Assembly: GCF_025028335.1 (NCBI RefSeq)
Contig: NZ_JAFEUW010000001.1
Coordinates: 434,001-498,000 of the forward strand
Source of the DNA: Brachybacterium sillae
GTDB lineage: Bacteria; Actinomycetota; Actinomycetes; Actinomycetales; Dermabacteraceae
DNA: 64,000 bases
Reading direction: 5' to 3'
This document shows positions 38,828-47,356 of the stretch, in pieces. The position numbers and the translations under genes were made by a program. The notes beneath the pieces are model-generated. The model was not told where the DNA came from, did no database searches, and saw only the letters and a program-made list of their open reading frames with translations. How positions within the stretch are numbered: position 1 is the first letter of the stretch; every line of letters starts with the position of its first letter.

Positions 38828-39361
38828 TCAGCTGTCGGCCAGCAGAGCGCGGTCCGTGATCAAGCGACCGCCGCGGCCGATGGCGACCGCACCGGACTTC
38901 ACGAGCTCGCGGATGCCGAAGGGCTCGAGCATCCCCAGCAGGGCCTCGAGCTTGTCGGGACCGCCGGTCGCCTCGATGGTCACGGCGTCGGGCGCCGCAT
39001 CGACGACCTTCGCCCGGAACATCTGCACGATCTCCAGCACGGAGGTGCGGGTGGTGTTGTCGGCCCGCACCTTGACCAGCACGAGTTCGCGGGAGACCGA
39101 CTGCCGCTCCTCCAGCTGGACGATCTTCAGCACGTTCACCAGCTTGTTGAGCTGCTGGGTGATCTGCTCCAGCGGGTGCTCGGCGACGTCGACCACCACG
39201 GTGATGCGGGAGATCTCCGGATGCTCGGTGGGTCCCACTGCGAGGGAGGCGATGTTGTAGCCGCGGCGGGCGAACAGGGCGGCGACGCGTGTCAGCACGC
39301 CGGGGGTGTTCTGCACCAGCACGGACAGGGTCTGGGTGGTGCGCGGGGTGGTGTGGCTCAT
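38828..39361 (-). CDS. ilvN: Acetolactate synthase small (regulatory) subunit
   Basis: Valine-sensing subunit that activates IlvB. 177 residues. The N-terminal ACT domain begins TLSVLVQNTPGVLTRVAALFARRGYNI; a second ACT-like C-terminal domain follows. Starts 3 bases after the ilvB stop. Confidence 0.97.
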   Translation of the reverse strand: MSHTTPRTTQTLSVLVQNTPGVLTRVAALFARRGYNIASLAVGPTEHPEISRITVVVDVAEHPLEQITQQLNKLVNVLKIVQLEERQSVSRELVLVKVRADNTTRTSVLEIVQMFRAKVVDAAPDAVTIEATGGPDKLEALLGMLEPFGIRELVKSGAVAIGRGGRLITDRALLADS

Positions 39362-39364
39362 GGC

Positions 39365-41122
39365 TCAGATGTCCCTCTCCCACTCGGGGCTCATGCCCTG
39401 GGCGATCTGGATCTCGTCATTGGAGACGCCGGCGGGCACCATCGGCCACACCATGGCGTCGGCGCTCACGTGGAAGTCCACGACCACCGGGCGGTCGTCG
39501 ATCTCCATGGCCCGTTCGATGGAGGCGTCGATGTCCTCGTCCCGCTCACAGCGCAGGCCGGCGCAGCCGTACGCCTCGGCGAGCTTCACGAAGTCCGGGA
39601 CCCGGCGGCTCCCGTGGCCGGTGTTGAGCTCGGTGTGCGAGTAACGCTGGTCGTAGAACAGGTTCTGCCACTGCCGCACCATGCCCAGGGAGCTGTTGTT
39701 GATCAGCGCCACTTTGATCGGGATCTCGTTGATCACGCAGGTGGCGAGCTCCTGGTTGGTCATCTGGAAGCAGCCGTCGCCGTCGATGGCCCACACGGTG
39801 GTGTTGGGCCGGCCGACCTTCGCCCCCATGGCGGCGGGCACCGAGTAGCCCATGGTGCCCAGCCCCCCGGAGTTGATCCAGCTGTAGGGCTTCTCGTAGC
39901 GGATGAACTGGCTGGACCACATCTGGTGCTGGCCGACGCCGGAGACGTAGATGGCGTCGGGTCCGACGATCTCCCCGAGCCGGCTGATGACCTTCTGCGG
40001 GGCGGTGAAGCCGTCGGCGGTGGCGGTCCACCCGAGCGGGTAGGTGTCGCGCAGCATGTCCAGCGTGTTCCACCACGCCTCGTAGTCGCGCGGGTCGGTC
40101 TCCGCCAGGCGCGCCCGCAGCTCCTCCGTGAGGGAGCGCGCGGCGTCTCGGGCCTCACCGACCAGGGGGACGTCGGCAGTGCGGTTCTTGGAGATCTCCG
40201 CCGCGTCGACGTCGACGTGCACGATCGCCGCATGGGGCGCGAAGGAGTCGAGCTTGCCGGTGACGCGATCATCGAAGCGCGCGCCGATCGCGATGATCAG
40301 GTCGGCCCGCTGCAGGGCGGAGACCGCCGCCACCGTGCCGTGCATGCCGGGCATCCCCAGGTGCTGCGGATGGGAATCCGGCAGGGCGCCCCGCGCCATG
40401 AGGGTGGTGACGAACGGCGCGCCGGAGAGATCCACGAGCTCGCGGACCTCATCGCTCGCCCGTCCGCGCAGCACCCCGCCGCCCAGCAGGAACACCGGGC
40501 GTTTGGACTCCAGCAACAGGGACACGGCCTCGCGCACCTGCTTGCGCGCCGGGCGGGCCCCGGTCTCGTATCCGGGAAGATGCAGACTCTCGGGCCACGC
40601 GAAATCGGTCATGGCCTGCTGGGCGTCCTTGGTGACGTCCACCAGCACCGCACCCGGCCGACCGGTCGAGGCGATGTGGAAGGCCTGCTTCACCACCATC
40701 GGGATGTCCTCGGCCCGCCGCACGAGGAAGTTGTGCTTGGTGACCGGCATGGTCATGCCGACGATGTCGGCCTCCTGGAAGGCATCCGTGCCGATGAAGG
40801 TCGACCCCACCTGCCCGGTGATCGCCACCAGGGGGATCGAGTCCATCTGGGCATCCGCGATGGGGGTGATGAGGTTCGTGGCGCCGGGCCCGGAGGTGGC
40901 CATGCACACGCCCACCTTCCCCGTCGCATGGGCGTACCCGCTGGCGGCGTGCCCGGCACCCTGCTCATGGCGGACCAGCACATGGCGCAGCCTCTGGGCG
41001 TCCAGCAGCGGGTCATAGGTGGGGAGGATCGCCCCGCCCGGGAGGCCGAAGACGACCTCCGCACCCGCGTGCTCGAGCGATGCGACCAGCGCCTGCGCGC
41101 CGGTCATCCTCTGACCGGTCAT
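39365..41122 (-). CDS. ilvB: Acetolactate synthase large (catalytic) subunit
   Basis: Thiamine-diphosphate enzyme that condenses pyruvate, first common step of branched-chain synthesis. 585 residues from the ATG at 41122, chosen for its AGGAG ribosome site; longer ORF extensions cross the leader terminator. Visible are [16 protein letters not shown], the catalytic Glu in [15 protein letters not shown], and the thiamine-binding [23 protein letters not shown] (GDG...NN pattern). Preceded by a leader peptide and terminator hairpin. Confidence 0.97.
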   Translation of the reverse strand: MTGQRMTGAQALVASLEHAGAEVVFGLPGGAILPTYDPLLDAQRLRHVLVRHEQGAGHAASGYAHATGKVGVCMATSGPGATNLITPIADAQMDSIPLVAITGQVGSTFIGTDAFQEADIVGMTMPVTKHNFLVRRAEDIPMVVKQAFHIASTGRPGAVLVDVTKDAQQAMTDFAWPESLHLPGYETGARPARKQVREAVSLLLESKRPVFLLGGGVLRGRASDEVRELVDLSGAPFVTTLMARGALPDSHPQHLGMPGMHGTVAAVSALQRADLIIAIGARFDDRVTGKLDSFAPHAAIVHVDVDAAEISKNRTADVPLVGEARDAARSLTEELRARLAETDPRDYEAWWNTLDMLRDTYPLGWTATADGFTAPQKVISRLGEIVGPDAIYVSGVGQHQMWSSQFIRYEKPYSWINSGGLGTMGYSVPAAMGAKVGRPNTTVWAIDGDGCFQMTNQELATCVINEIPIKVALINNSSLGMVRQWQNLFYDQRYSHTELNTGHGSRRVPDFVKLAEAYGCAGLRCERDEDIDASIERAMEIDDRPVVVDFHVSADAMVWPMVPAGVSNDEIQIAQGMSPEWERDI

Positions 41123-41152
41123 GGGATCTCCTGGGGGTGGTGGGGCGGACAT

Positions 41153-41188
41153 GAAAGAACCCCCCGGCCCGGTGGGCTGACGAGGGGT
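41153..41188 (-). terminator. Attenuator-like terminator in the ilvB leader
   Basis: On the minus strand, ACCCCTCG (41188-41181) pairs over eight positions (one U-G) with CGGGGGGT (41166-41159); between them GCCC-ACC-GGGC forms an inner hairpin. TTCTTTC follows. The hairpin lies between the leader peptide and ilvB. A competing pairing is possible between GCGCGG at the end of the leader ORF (41229-41224) and CCGCGC (41194-41189) beside the terminator arm. Confidence 0.75.
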
Positions 41189-41219
41189 GCGCGGAGACGT
41201 CTCGATCGACGAACGGGCG

Positions 41220-41258
41220 TCAGCCGCGCTCACCAATGACGAGTACGAGGATCTCCAT
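41220..41258 (-). CDS. Leader peptide of the ilvBNC operon
   Basis: Twelve-residue [15 protein letters not shown]. Six of its first eight residues are Ile, Leu or Val, and it precedes a terminator hairpin by about 30 bases. This is the classic layout for attenuation by charged branched-chain tRNAs: a ribosome stalled on the LVLVI codons would alter downstream folding and let RNA polymerase into ilvB. Too short for ordinary gene finders. Confidence 0.75.
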   Translation of the reverse strand: MEILVLVIGERG

Positions 41259-41355
41259 GGCGAGGACTGTAGCGCGCCTCACGCTCGGGAGGTGCTGAGT
41301 CCACGGAGTGAGACAGCCCCTGCGGCCCTGCCGCGCCACCGCCCGTTCACATACC

Positions 41356-41395
41356 GTTCTAAGAACTTGTAAGGCGCATCCATAGTTGTCATTAT
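41356..41395 (+). promoter_or_regulatory. Candidate sir promoter and operator in the ilvB-sir divergent region
   Basis: TTGTAA (41367-41372) and CATTAT (41390-41395) are separated by exactly 17 bases on the plus strand, matching 4 of 6 positions each of the vegetative consensus. Transcription would begin at about the sir GTG (41402), so the mRNA may be leaderless. A perfect inverted repeat GTTCT-A-AGAAC at 41356-41366 lies just upstream and could regulate sir, ilvB or both. Confidence 0.45.
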
Positions 41396-41401
41396 GGCTG
41401 G

Positions 41402-43140
41402 GTGCAGACGACGACTTCCTCCCCGTCCTCGGCACGGCCCGACCGACAGGACCGTGCCGCGGTGCGCCCCTCGCGCCGCGGCGGACCCCAGGGCCAGTGG
41501 CGAGTGGACGGCCACGATCCCCTGAACGACAACGAACGGCTCAAGGCCGCCGGCGGGGGCTCGAGGTCCGGGAGCGGATCGAGAGCACCTACGCCCACGA
41601 GGGCTTCGGGGCGATCCCGGCCGACGACCTCCACACCCGCTTCCGCTGGTGGGGCCTCTACACCCAGCGGCGCCCCGGCATCGACGGCGGACGCACGGCC
41701 CAGCTCGACCAGGACGAACTCAGCGACGAGCACTTCATGCTGCGGGTGCGCATCGACGGCGGCGCCCTGAGCACGGACCAGCTGCGCGAGGTCGGTGAGA
41801 TCTCCCGTCGGTACGGGCGCGACACCGCAGACCTCACCGACCGGCAGAACATCCAGCTGCACTGGGTGCGGGTGGAGGACGTCCCGGAGATCTGGCGGCG
41901 CCTCGAGGCCGTGGGCCTGTCGACCACCGAAGCCTGTGGCGACACCCCGCGGGTGATCCTCGGCTCCCCCGTCGCCGGGATCGCCGCCGACGAGATCATC
42001 GACCCCACGCCCGTCATCACGGAGATCACCGACCGTTTCCTCGGTGACCCCTCGCTGGCGAACCTCCCGCGGAAGTTCAAGAGCGCGATCACTGGCCACC
42101 CCTCCCTCGACGTGGTCCACGAGATCAACGACATCTCACTGGTGGGCGTGGTGCATCCGCAGCTCGGCCCCGGGTACGACCTGTGGGTCGGCGGCGCCCT
42201 GTCCACCGCACCCCGCCTCGGGGAGCGCCTGGGCGCCTTCGTCCGCCCGGAGGAGGCGGCGGACGTCTGGCACGGCGTGATCCGCATCTTCCGTGACTAT
42301 GGATTCCGGCGCCTGCGCACCAAGGCCCGCCTGAAGTTCCTGCTGGCCGATTGGGGCACGGAGCGTTTCCGTCAGGTGCTCGAGAAGGAATACCTCGGCC
42401 ATGCCCTGCCCGACGGCCCGCCACCCGCCCCGGCGCCGCGCTCCGGCGACCACGTCGGTGTGCACGAGCAGCGCGACGGCCGCGTGTACGTGGGCCTGTC
42501 CCCCGTCGTCGGCCGGGTCAGCGGCAGCCGGCTGGTGGAACTGGCGCGGATGGCGGAGGCCGCCGGGTCGCGGCGGGTGCGCCTGACCCCGTACCAGAAG
42601 GTGCTGGTGCTCGATGTCGACCCGGCGCGGGCGGAGGAGCTGGTGGAGTCCGCACGCGGCATCGACCTGGAGGCGCGCCCCTCGAGTTGGCGGCGCGGCA
42701 CCATCGCCTGCACCGGACTGGAGTTCTGCAAGCTCGCGATCGTGGAGACGAAGGCCCTGGCGACGGAGGTGGTCGACGAGCTGGAGCGTCGGCTGGCCGA
42801 TCTGGAGCCCCAGCTGGGCACCCCCCTCACCCTGCATGTGAACGGCTGCCCGAACTCCTGTGCACGACTGCAGACCGCCGACATCGGTCTGAAGGGGCAG
42901 ATCGTGACCACCCAGGACGGCACCCAGGTGCCGGGTTTCCAGGTGCACCTCGGCGGGTCGCTCGCCGGAACGGGGCATGATGCCGGAGGGTTGGGACGCA
43001 CCCTGCGTCGCCACAAGGTGCCGGCGAGCGAGCTCGTCGACTACGTGGAGAGGGTGACCCGCCGCTACCTGGATCAGCGCGACGAGGCCGAGACCTTCTC
43101 GGCCTGGGTGCAGCGCGCCGAGGAGGAGGATCTGCGATGA
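41402..43140 (+). pseudogene. sir: Sulfite reductase (ferredoxin), frameshifted near the N-terminus
   Basis: Siroheme/[4Fe-4S] enzyme that reduces sulfite to sulfide. Cluster ligands are CTGLEFCKLAIVETK and NGCPNSCARLQTAD; RFRWWGLYTQRRPG and TDRQNIQLHW are siroheme-side motifs. The first 50 or so codons from GTG 41402 read QTTTSSPSS to DNERLKAAGGG. The rest, from LEVRERIESTYAHEGFG, is in the next frame. Six G rather than five at 41555-41559 would restore AGGG-LEVRERIE. The protein would be about 580 residues. It heads the operon, with cysH overlapping its stop. Confidence 0.9.
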
Positions 43141-44036
43141 CCGATGTCCGTGTCGCTCGGGCCGAGCGCCTGCAGGCTCTCGCCGAGGAGGCCGCGGAAC
43201 ACTTCCGGGCCCGCGAAGGGGAGGTCTCCCCGGAGGAGCTGGCCCAGGAGATCAGTGTGTGGGCGGCGGAAACCTTCGGGGATCGGCTCGCGGTCGCGTG
43301 CTCGATGGCGGATGCGACGCTGCCGCATGTTGTCGCGCAGCACGCCCCCGGGGTCGATGTGCTGTTCCTGGAGACCGGGTACCACTTCCCGGAGACCCTC
43401 ACCACCCGGGACGCGGTGGCGCAGGCGCTGCCGGTGCATGTGGTGGATGTGTCGGCCCCGCAGAGTGTGCCGGAGCAGGACGCGGAGCACGGGCCGCAGC
43501 TGTGGGCCCGCGACCCGGGACTGTGCTGCGCCCTGCGGAAGGTGGCGCCGCTGCGCGGCGCGCTCGCCGGGTATGACGCGTGGGTGACCGGGGTGCGTCG
43601 CGACGAGGGCCCGACCCGCGCGCAGACGCCACTGGTGACCTGGGACGAGGGATTCGGCCTGGTGAAGATCAACCCGCTGGCGCTGTGGACCTTCGACGAG
43701 GTGATGGCGTATTCGCGCCGACACGGTCTGCCGGAGAATCCGCTGCTGCAGCAGGGGTATCCGTCGATCGGCTGCGCGCCGTGCACCCAGAGGGTCGCAC
43801 CGGGTGCCGATCCGCGGTCGGGGCGCTGGGCCGGTTTCGAGAAGACCGAGTGCGGCCTCCACCCGGGCACCGACGGCGGCAGTCACGAGCTGGCCGAGGA
43901 CGCTCCTGCCACGGCCGGGTCGGTGCGCGCCCTGGACCTCCCGTCCCTGCGACACGGGGCCACCGATCGCCGAGCGGAGGTCAGCCCGACCGACGCGACC
44001 CCTGTTTCCGAGACCTCGAAGGAGACTCGCGCATGA
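43137..44036 (+). CDS. cysH: Adenylylsulfate reductase, thioredoxin-dependent
   Basis: Reduces adenylylsulfate to sulfite. 299 residues. The cysteine pairs in GLCCALRK and IGCAPCT indicate a [4Fe-4S] cluster, which marks APS rather than PAPS reductases; the catalytic cysteine is in KTECGLH. A 60-residue C-terminal extension after it is low complexity. It overlaps sir (ATGA) and cysD (ATGA). No cysC-type APS kinase is seen in the window, consistent with APS as the substrate. Confidence 0.94.
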   Translation: MTDVRVARAERLQALAEEAAEHFRAREGEVSPEELAQEISVWAAETFGDRLAVACSMADATLPHVVAQHAPGVDVLFLETGYHFPETLTTRDAVAQALPVHVVDVSAPQSVPEQDAEHGPQLWARDPGLCCALRKVAPLRGALAGYDAWVTGVRRDEGPTRAQTPLVTWDEGFGLVKINPLALWTFDEVMAYSRRHGLPENPLLQQGYPSIGCAPCTQRVAPGADPRSGRWAGFEKTECGLHPGTDGGSHELAEDAPATAGSVRALDLPSLRHGATDRRAEVSPTDATPVSETSKETRA

Positions 44037-45019
44037 CGGCCATCACGTCCGACTCCACCGCATCCGACATCCCGATCGAGACCGCACCGCACACTGCGGC
44101 GTCCGCCGACTCGCTACCGGCGACCGTGGAGCCGTCGGTGCTGGATGCCCTGGAGGCGGAGGCGATCCACATCCTGCGGGAGTCGGTGGCGGAGCTGGAG
44201 CGACCCGTCATGCTGTTCTCCGGTGGCAAGGACTCCGTGGTGATGCTGAACCTGGCGGCGAAGGCGCTGTGGCCCGGCCGTATCCCGTTCCCGGTGCTGC
44301 ATGTCGACACCGGGCACAACTTCCCCGAGGTCCTCGCGTTCCGCGACGCCACCGTCGAGCGTCTGGGCGTGGAGCTGCGGGTCGCCCGCGTGCAGGACTA
44401 CATCGACGACGGCCGCCTGCAGGAGCGACCGGACGGCACCCGCAATCCGCTGCAGACCCTGCCGTTGCTGGACGCCATCGAAGAGGGCCGTTTCGACGGC
44501 GTCTTCGGCGGCGGCCGCCGCGACGAGGACAAGGCCCGTGCCAAGGAGCGTGTGGTGTCGCTGCGCAGCGCCTTCGGCCAGTGGGATCCGAAGAACCAGC
44601 GCCCCGAGCTGTGGCGCCTGTACAACACGCGGCACCGTCCCGGGGAGCACGTGCGGATCTTCCCCCTGTCGAACTGGACGGAGCTCGACGTATGGCGGTA
44701 CATCGAACGGGAGGGCATCGAGCTGCCGAGCCTCTACTACGCCCACGAGCGGGACGTGTTCGAACGCGACGGCATGCTGCTGAGCCCCGGCCCGTGGACG
44801 ACGCCCCGCCGCGGCGAGGAGGTCACCACCCGCACGGTCCGCTACCGCACCGTCGGGGACATGTCCTGCACGGGCGCCGTGCCGTCGGAGGCCCGTACCG
44901 TCGCCGATGTGGTGGCGGAGGTCGCCGCCTCCACCATCACCGAGCGGGGCGCCACCCGCGCCGACGACCGCCTCTCCGAGGCCGCCATGGAGGACCGCAA
45001 GAAGGAGGGGTACTTCTGA
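44033..45019 (+). CDS. cysD: Sulfate adenylyltransferase subunit 2
   Basis: ATP-sulfurylase catalytic subunit that makes APS from sulfate and ATP. 328 residues. The PP-loop LFSGGKDSVVML is at about residue 60, with the C-terminal MEDRKKEGYF typical of CysD. Start at 44033 behind AAGGAG; longer in-frame ORFs are antisense-type extensions into cysH. The first 35 residues are a Ser/Thr/Ala-rich tail. Confidence 0.96.
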   Translation: MTAITSDSTASDIPIETAPHTAASADSLPATVEPSVLDALEAEAIHILRESVAELERPVMLFSGGKDSVVMLNLAAKALWPGRIPFPVLHVDTGHNFPEVLAFRDATVERLGVELRVARVQDYIDDGRLQERPDGTRNPLQTLPLLDAIEEGRFDGVFGGGRRDEDKARAKERVVSLRSAFGQWDPKNQRPELWRLYNTRHRPGEHVRIFPLSNWTELDVWRYIEREGIELPSLYYAHERDVFERDGMLLSPGPWTTPRRGEEVTTRTVRYRTVGDMSCTGAVPSEARTVADVVAEVAASTITERGATRADDRLSEAAMEDRKKEGYF

Positions 45020-46335
45020 TGACCACGAACACCGCGGAACGCGACACCGTGACCACGAGCAGTCCCGGGCTGCTGCGTATCGCCACCGCCGGCAGCGTCG
45101 ACGACGGCAAATCGACCCTGCTGGGCCGCCTCCTGCACGACACCAAGTCGGTGTTCGCCGATCAGCTGGCGGCTGTGGAGGCGGTGAGCCGCCAGCGCGG
45201 GTGGCAGGGTGAGCTGGCCGACCTCGCGCTGCTCACCGACGGACTGCGGGCCGAGCGCGAGCAGGGCATCACCATCGATGTGGCCCATCGATACTTCGCC
45301 ACCCCCACGCGGTCCTTCGTCCTGGCCGACACCCCCGGGCATGTGCAGTACACCCGGAACATGGTCACCGGGGCCTCCACCGCCGATGTGGTGGTGTTGC
45401 TGGTCGATGCCCGTCACGGCGTGGTGGAGCAGACCCGGCGTCACCTCGCGGTGACGGCGCTGCTGCGGGTGCCGCAGGTGGTCGTGACGGTCAACAAGAT
45501 CGACCTGGTCGAGGACGCCGAGGACGTCCTGGCGACCATCGCAGGGAACCTGCGCGACGCTGCGACGGCCCTCGGCGTGGACACTCCGCACGTGGTGCCG
45601 ATCTCCGCGCTCCACGGCGACAACGTGGTGACGCGCTCCGAGCGCACCCCCTGGTACGACGGTCCGACGCTCCTGGAGCTGCTGGAATCCCTGCCGCCGC
45701 GCACCGCCCAGGGCGAGCGGCCTCTGCGGCTGCCGGTGCAGCTGGTGATCCGCCCGCAGCACGGGGCGGTCGACCCGTCGCTCGTGGACTACCGCGCCTA
45801 CGCGGGACTCATCTCCTCCGGCACCGTGCGCGTCGGGGATGAGGTGGAGGTCGCCGCGAGCGGGCTGCGCAGCCGTGTCACCGGCATCGACGTCGGCCCC
45901 GAGGCGCGGCAGGAGGCGAGCGCCGGGGAGTCCGTCTCGCTGCGGCTGGCCGACCAGCTGGACATCTCCCGCGGCGACCTGCTGGCCGCCGCCGGCACCG
46001 CCCCGCAGGCCCGTGACGAGATCCAGCTGGTGCTGGCGCACCTGGCCGAGGATCCCCTGCGGCCCGGAGCGCGTGTGCTCGTCAAGCACGGCACCCGCCC
46101 CGTGCAGGCACGGGTGCTGGAGATCGATCAACGCCTGGACATCGAGCGACTCGAGGTGGTGCCCGCCGAGGAGGCGACGTTGAACGACCTGGTGCGGGCG
46201 CGACTGCTGCTCGCCGAGCCGCTGCCGGTGGAGGACTACGCCGTGGATCGCGACGGCGGGGCCCTGCTGGTGATCGATCCGGCCTCCGGCCGGACCCTCG
46301 ACGCCGGCATGGTCGGCTCTGCGCTGCGTGCCTGA
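45019..46335 (+). CDS. cysN: Sulfate adenylyltransferase subunit 1 (GTPase)
   Basis: GTPase that drives CysD. 438 residues. G1 box GSVDDGKSTLLGRLLHD, G2 region EREQGITIDVAHRYF, G3 DTPGHVQYTRNM and G4 NKIDLV are all present, followed by two beta-barrel domains as in elongation factors. Ends without a CysC kinase domain. Its ATG overlaps the cysD stop by one base. Confidence 0.96.
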   Translation: MTTNTAERDTVTTSSPGLLRIATAGSVDDGKSTLLGRLLHDTKSVFADQLAAVEAVSRQRGWQGELADLALLTDGLRAEREQGITIDVAHRYFATPTRSFVLADTPGHVQYTRNMVTGASTADVVVLLVDARHGVVEQTRRHLAVTALLRVPQVVVTVNKIDLVEDAEDVLATIAGNLRDAATALGVDTPHVVPISALHGDNVVTRSERTPWYDGPTLLELLESLPPRTAQGERPLRLPVQLVIRPQHGAVDPSLVDYRAYAGLISSGTVRVGDEVEVAASGLRSRVTGIDVGPEARQEASAGESVSLRLADQLDISRGDLLAAAGTAPQARDEIQLVLAHLAEDPLRPGARVLVKHGTRPVQARVLEIDQRLDIERLEVVPAEEATLNDLVRARLLLAEPLPVEDYAVDRDGGALLVIDPASGRTLDAGMVGSALRA

Positions 46336-46349
46336 GAGGCGAGCCTGAG

Positions 46350-47309
46350 ATGCGTCCGGAGCTGCTGGTCATCGGCCTGGCCGGTTTCCTCGCCCAGCTG
46401 GTCGACGGCTCCCTCGGGATGGGATACGGCGTCAGCGCGTCGTCGATCCTTCTGGCGGCCGGGACGGCGCCCGCGGCGGTGAGTGCGTCGGTGAACCTGG
46501 CGCAGGTCGGCACCACCCTCGCCTCCGGGGTGAGTCACTGGCGGGCCGACAACGTGGACCTGCGGGTGCTGCCGTGGCTGGCGGTGCCGGGCATGATCGG
46601 CGGTCTCACCGGGGCCCTGCTGCTCAGTGTCCTGCCGATGACGTTGGCGGGCCCGGTGATGGCCGCGGTCCTGACGCTGCTGGGGCTCTCGGTGCTGTGG
46701 CGCTTCGTGCGGCTCCCCGACCGCGCTCAGACCGGTCCCGCCGACACCGATCGCGCTCCCGACGATCTCCACCGCGCCCCCGCCCGCACCGCGATGCCCT
46801 CCCGTCTCGCCCTAGTGCCGCTCGCGCTCGTCGGCGGCACCCTCACCGGCTGCGGCGGCGGGGGCTGGGGTCCCGTGGTCACCTCCACCCTGCTCTCCCG
46901 TGGCACGGCTCCCCGGACGACCATCGGGTCGGTGTCGGCGGCGGAGTTCGCCGTCACCGTCGGGGCGTCGTCGGGGTTCCTCCTGGGTCTCGGCCTCGGC
47001 GCGGTCTCCGTCGGCCCCGTCCTGGCGCTGTTGATCGGCGGCGCCGTGGCCGCGCCGATCGCCGCACGTGTGGCTGGCCGTCTGCCGGCCCGTCTACTGG
47101 GCCTGGCCGTGGGGGCGATGGTACTTGTCCTCAATGTGCCTCGGTTGCTGCAGGCTGTCGGCGTGCTGCACGCGCCGATCGTCGCAGTGCAGGGGATCCT
47201 GGCGGGCAGTCTGCTGGTCGGCGTTCTGCTCGCCGTCGCCGCGCTGCATCTGCAGCGGGCACGCCCCGCGGGGCGTTCGTCCCTGGGTTCCGTGCCGGAC
47301 CTCCCCTAG
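46350..47309 (+). CDS. TauE/SafE-family sulfite/anion permease
   Basis: 319-residue membrane protein in two halves with the repeated motif LAQLVDGSLGMGYGVSAS and ALVGGTLTGCGGGGWGPVVTSTLL, typical of TauE/SafE permeases. A charged loop of about 30 residues joins the halves. Fourteen bases after cysN, so likely co-transcribed; it may import sulfate or export sulfite or related anions. Direction and substrate are not shown by sequence. Confidence 0.85.
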   Translation: MRPELLVIGLAGFLAQLVDGSLGMGYGVSASSILLAAGTAPAAVSASVNLAQVGTTLASGVSHWRADNVDLRVLPWLAVPGMIGGLTGALLLSVLPMTLAGPVMAAVLTLLGLSVLWRFVRLPDRAQTGPADTDRAPDDLHRAPARTAMPSRLALVPLALVGGTLTGCGGGGWGPVVTSTLLSRGTAPRTTIGSVSAAEFAVTVGASSGFLLGLGLGAVSVGPVLALLIGGAVAAPIAARVAGRLPARLLGLAVGAMVLVLNVPRLLQAVGVLHAPIVAVQGILAGSLLVGVLLAVAALHLQRARPAGRSSLGSVPDLP

Positions 47310-47356
47310 GCTCAGGGGTCGAACCGTCCCCGAGACCACAGATGCGGAGTCCCGTT

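Noticed and set aside
43580-44032. Long N-terminal extensions of cysD and cysN frames
   Set aside because: They run through the preceding genes in the wrong frame; the starts at 44033 and 45019 have ribosome sites and overlap the preceding stops.
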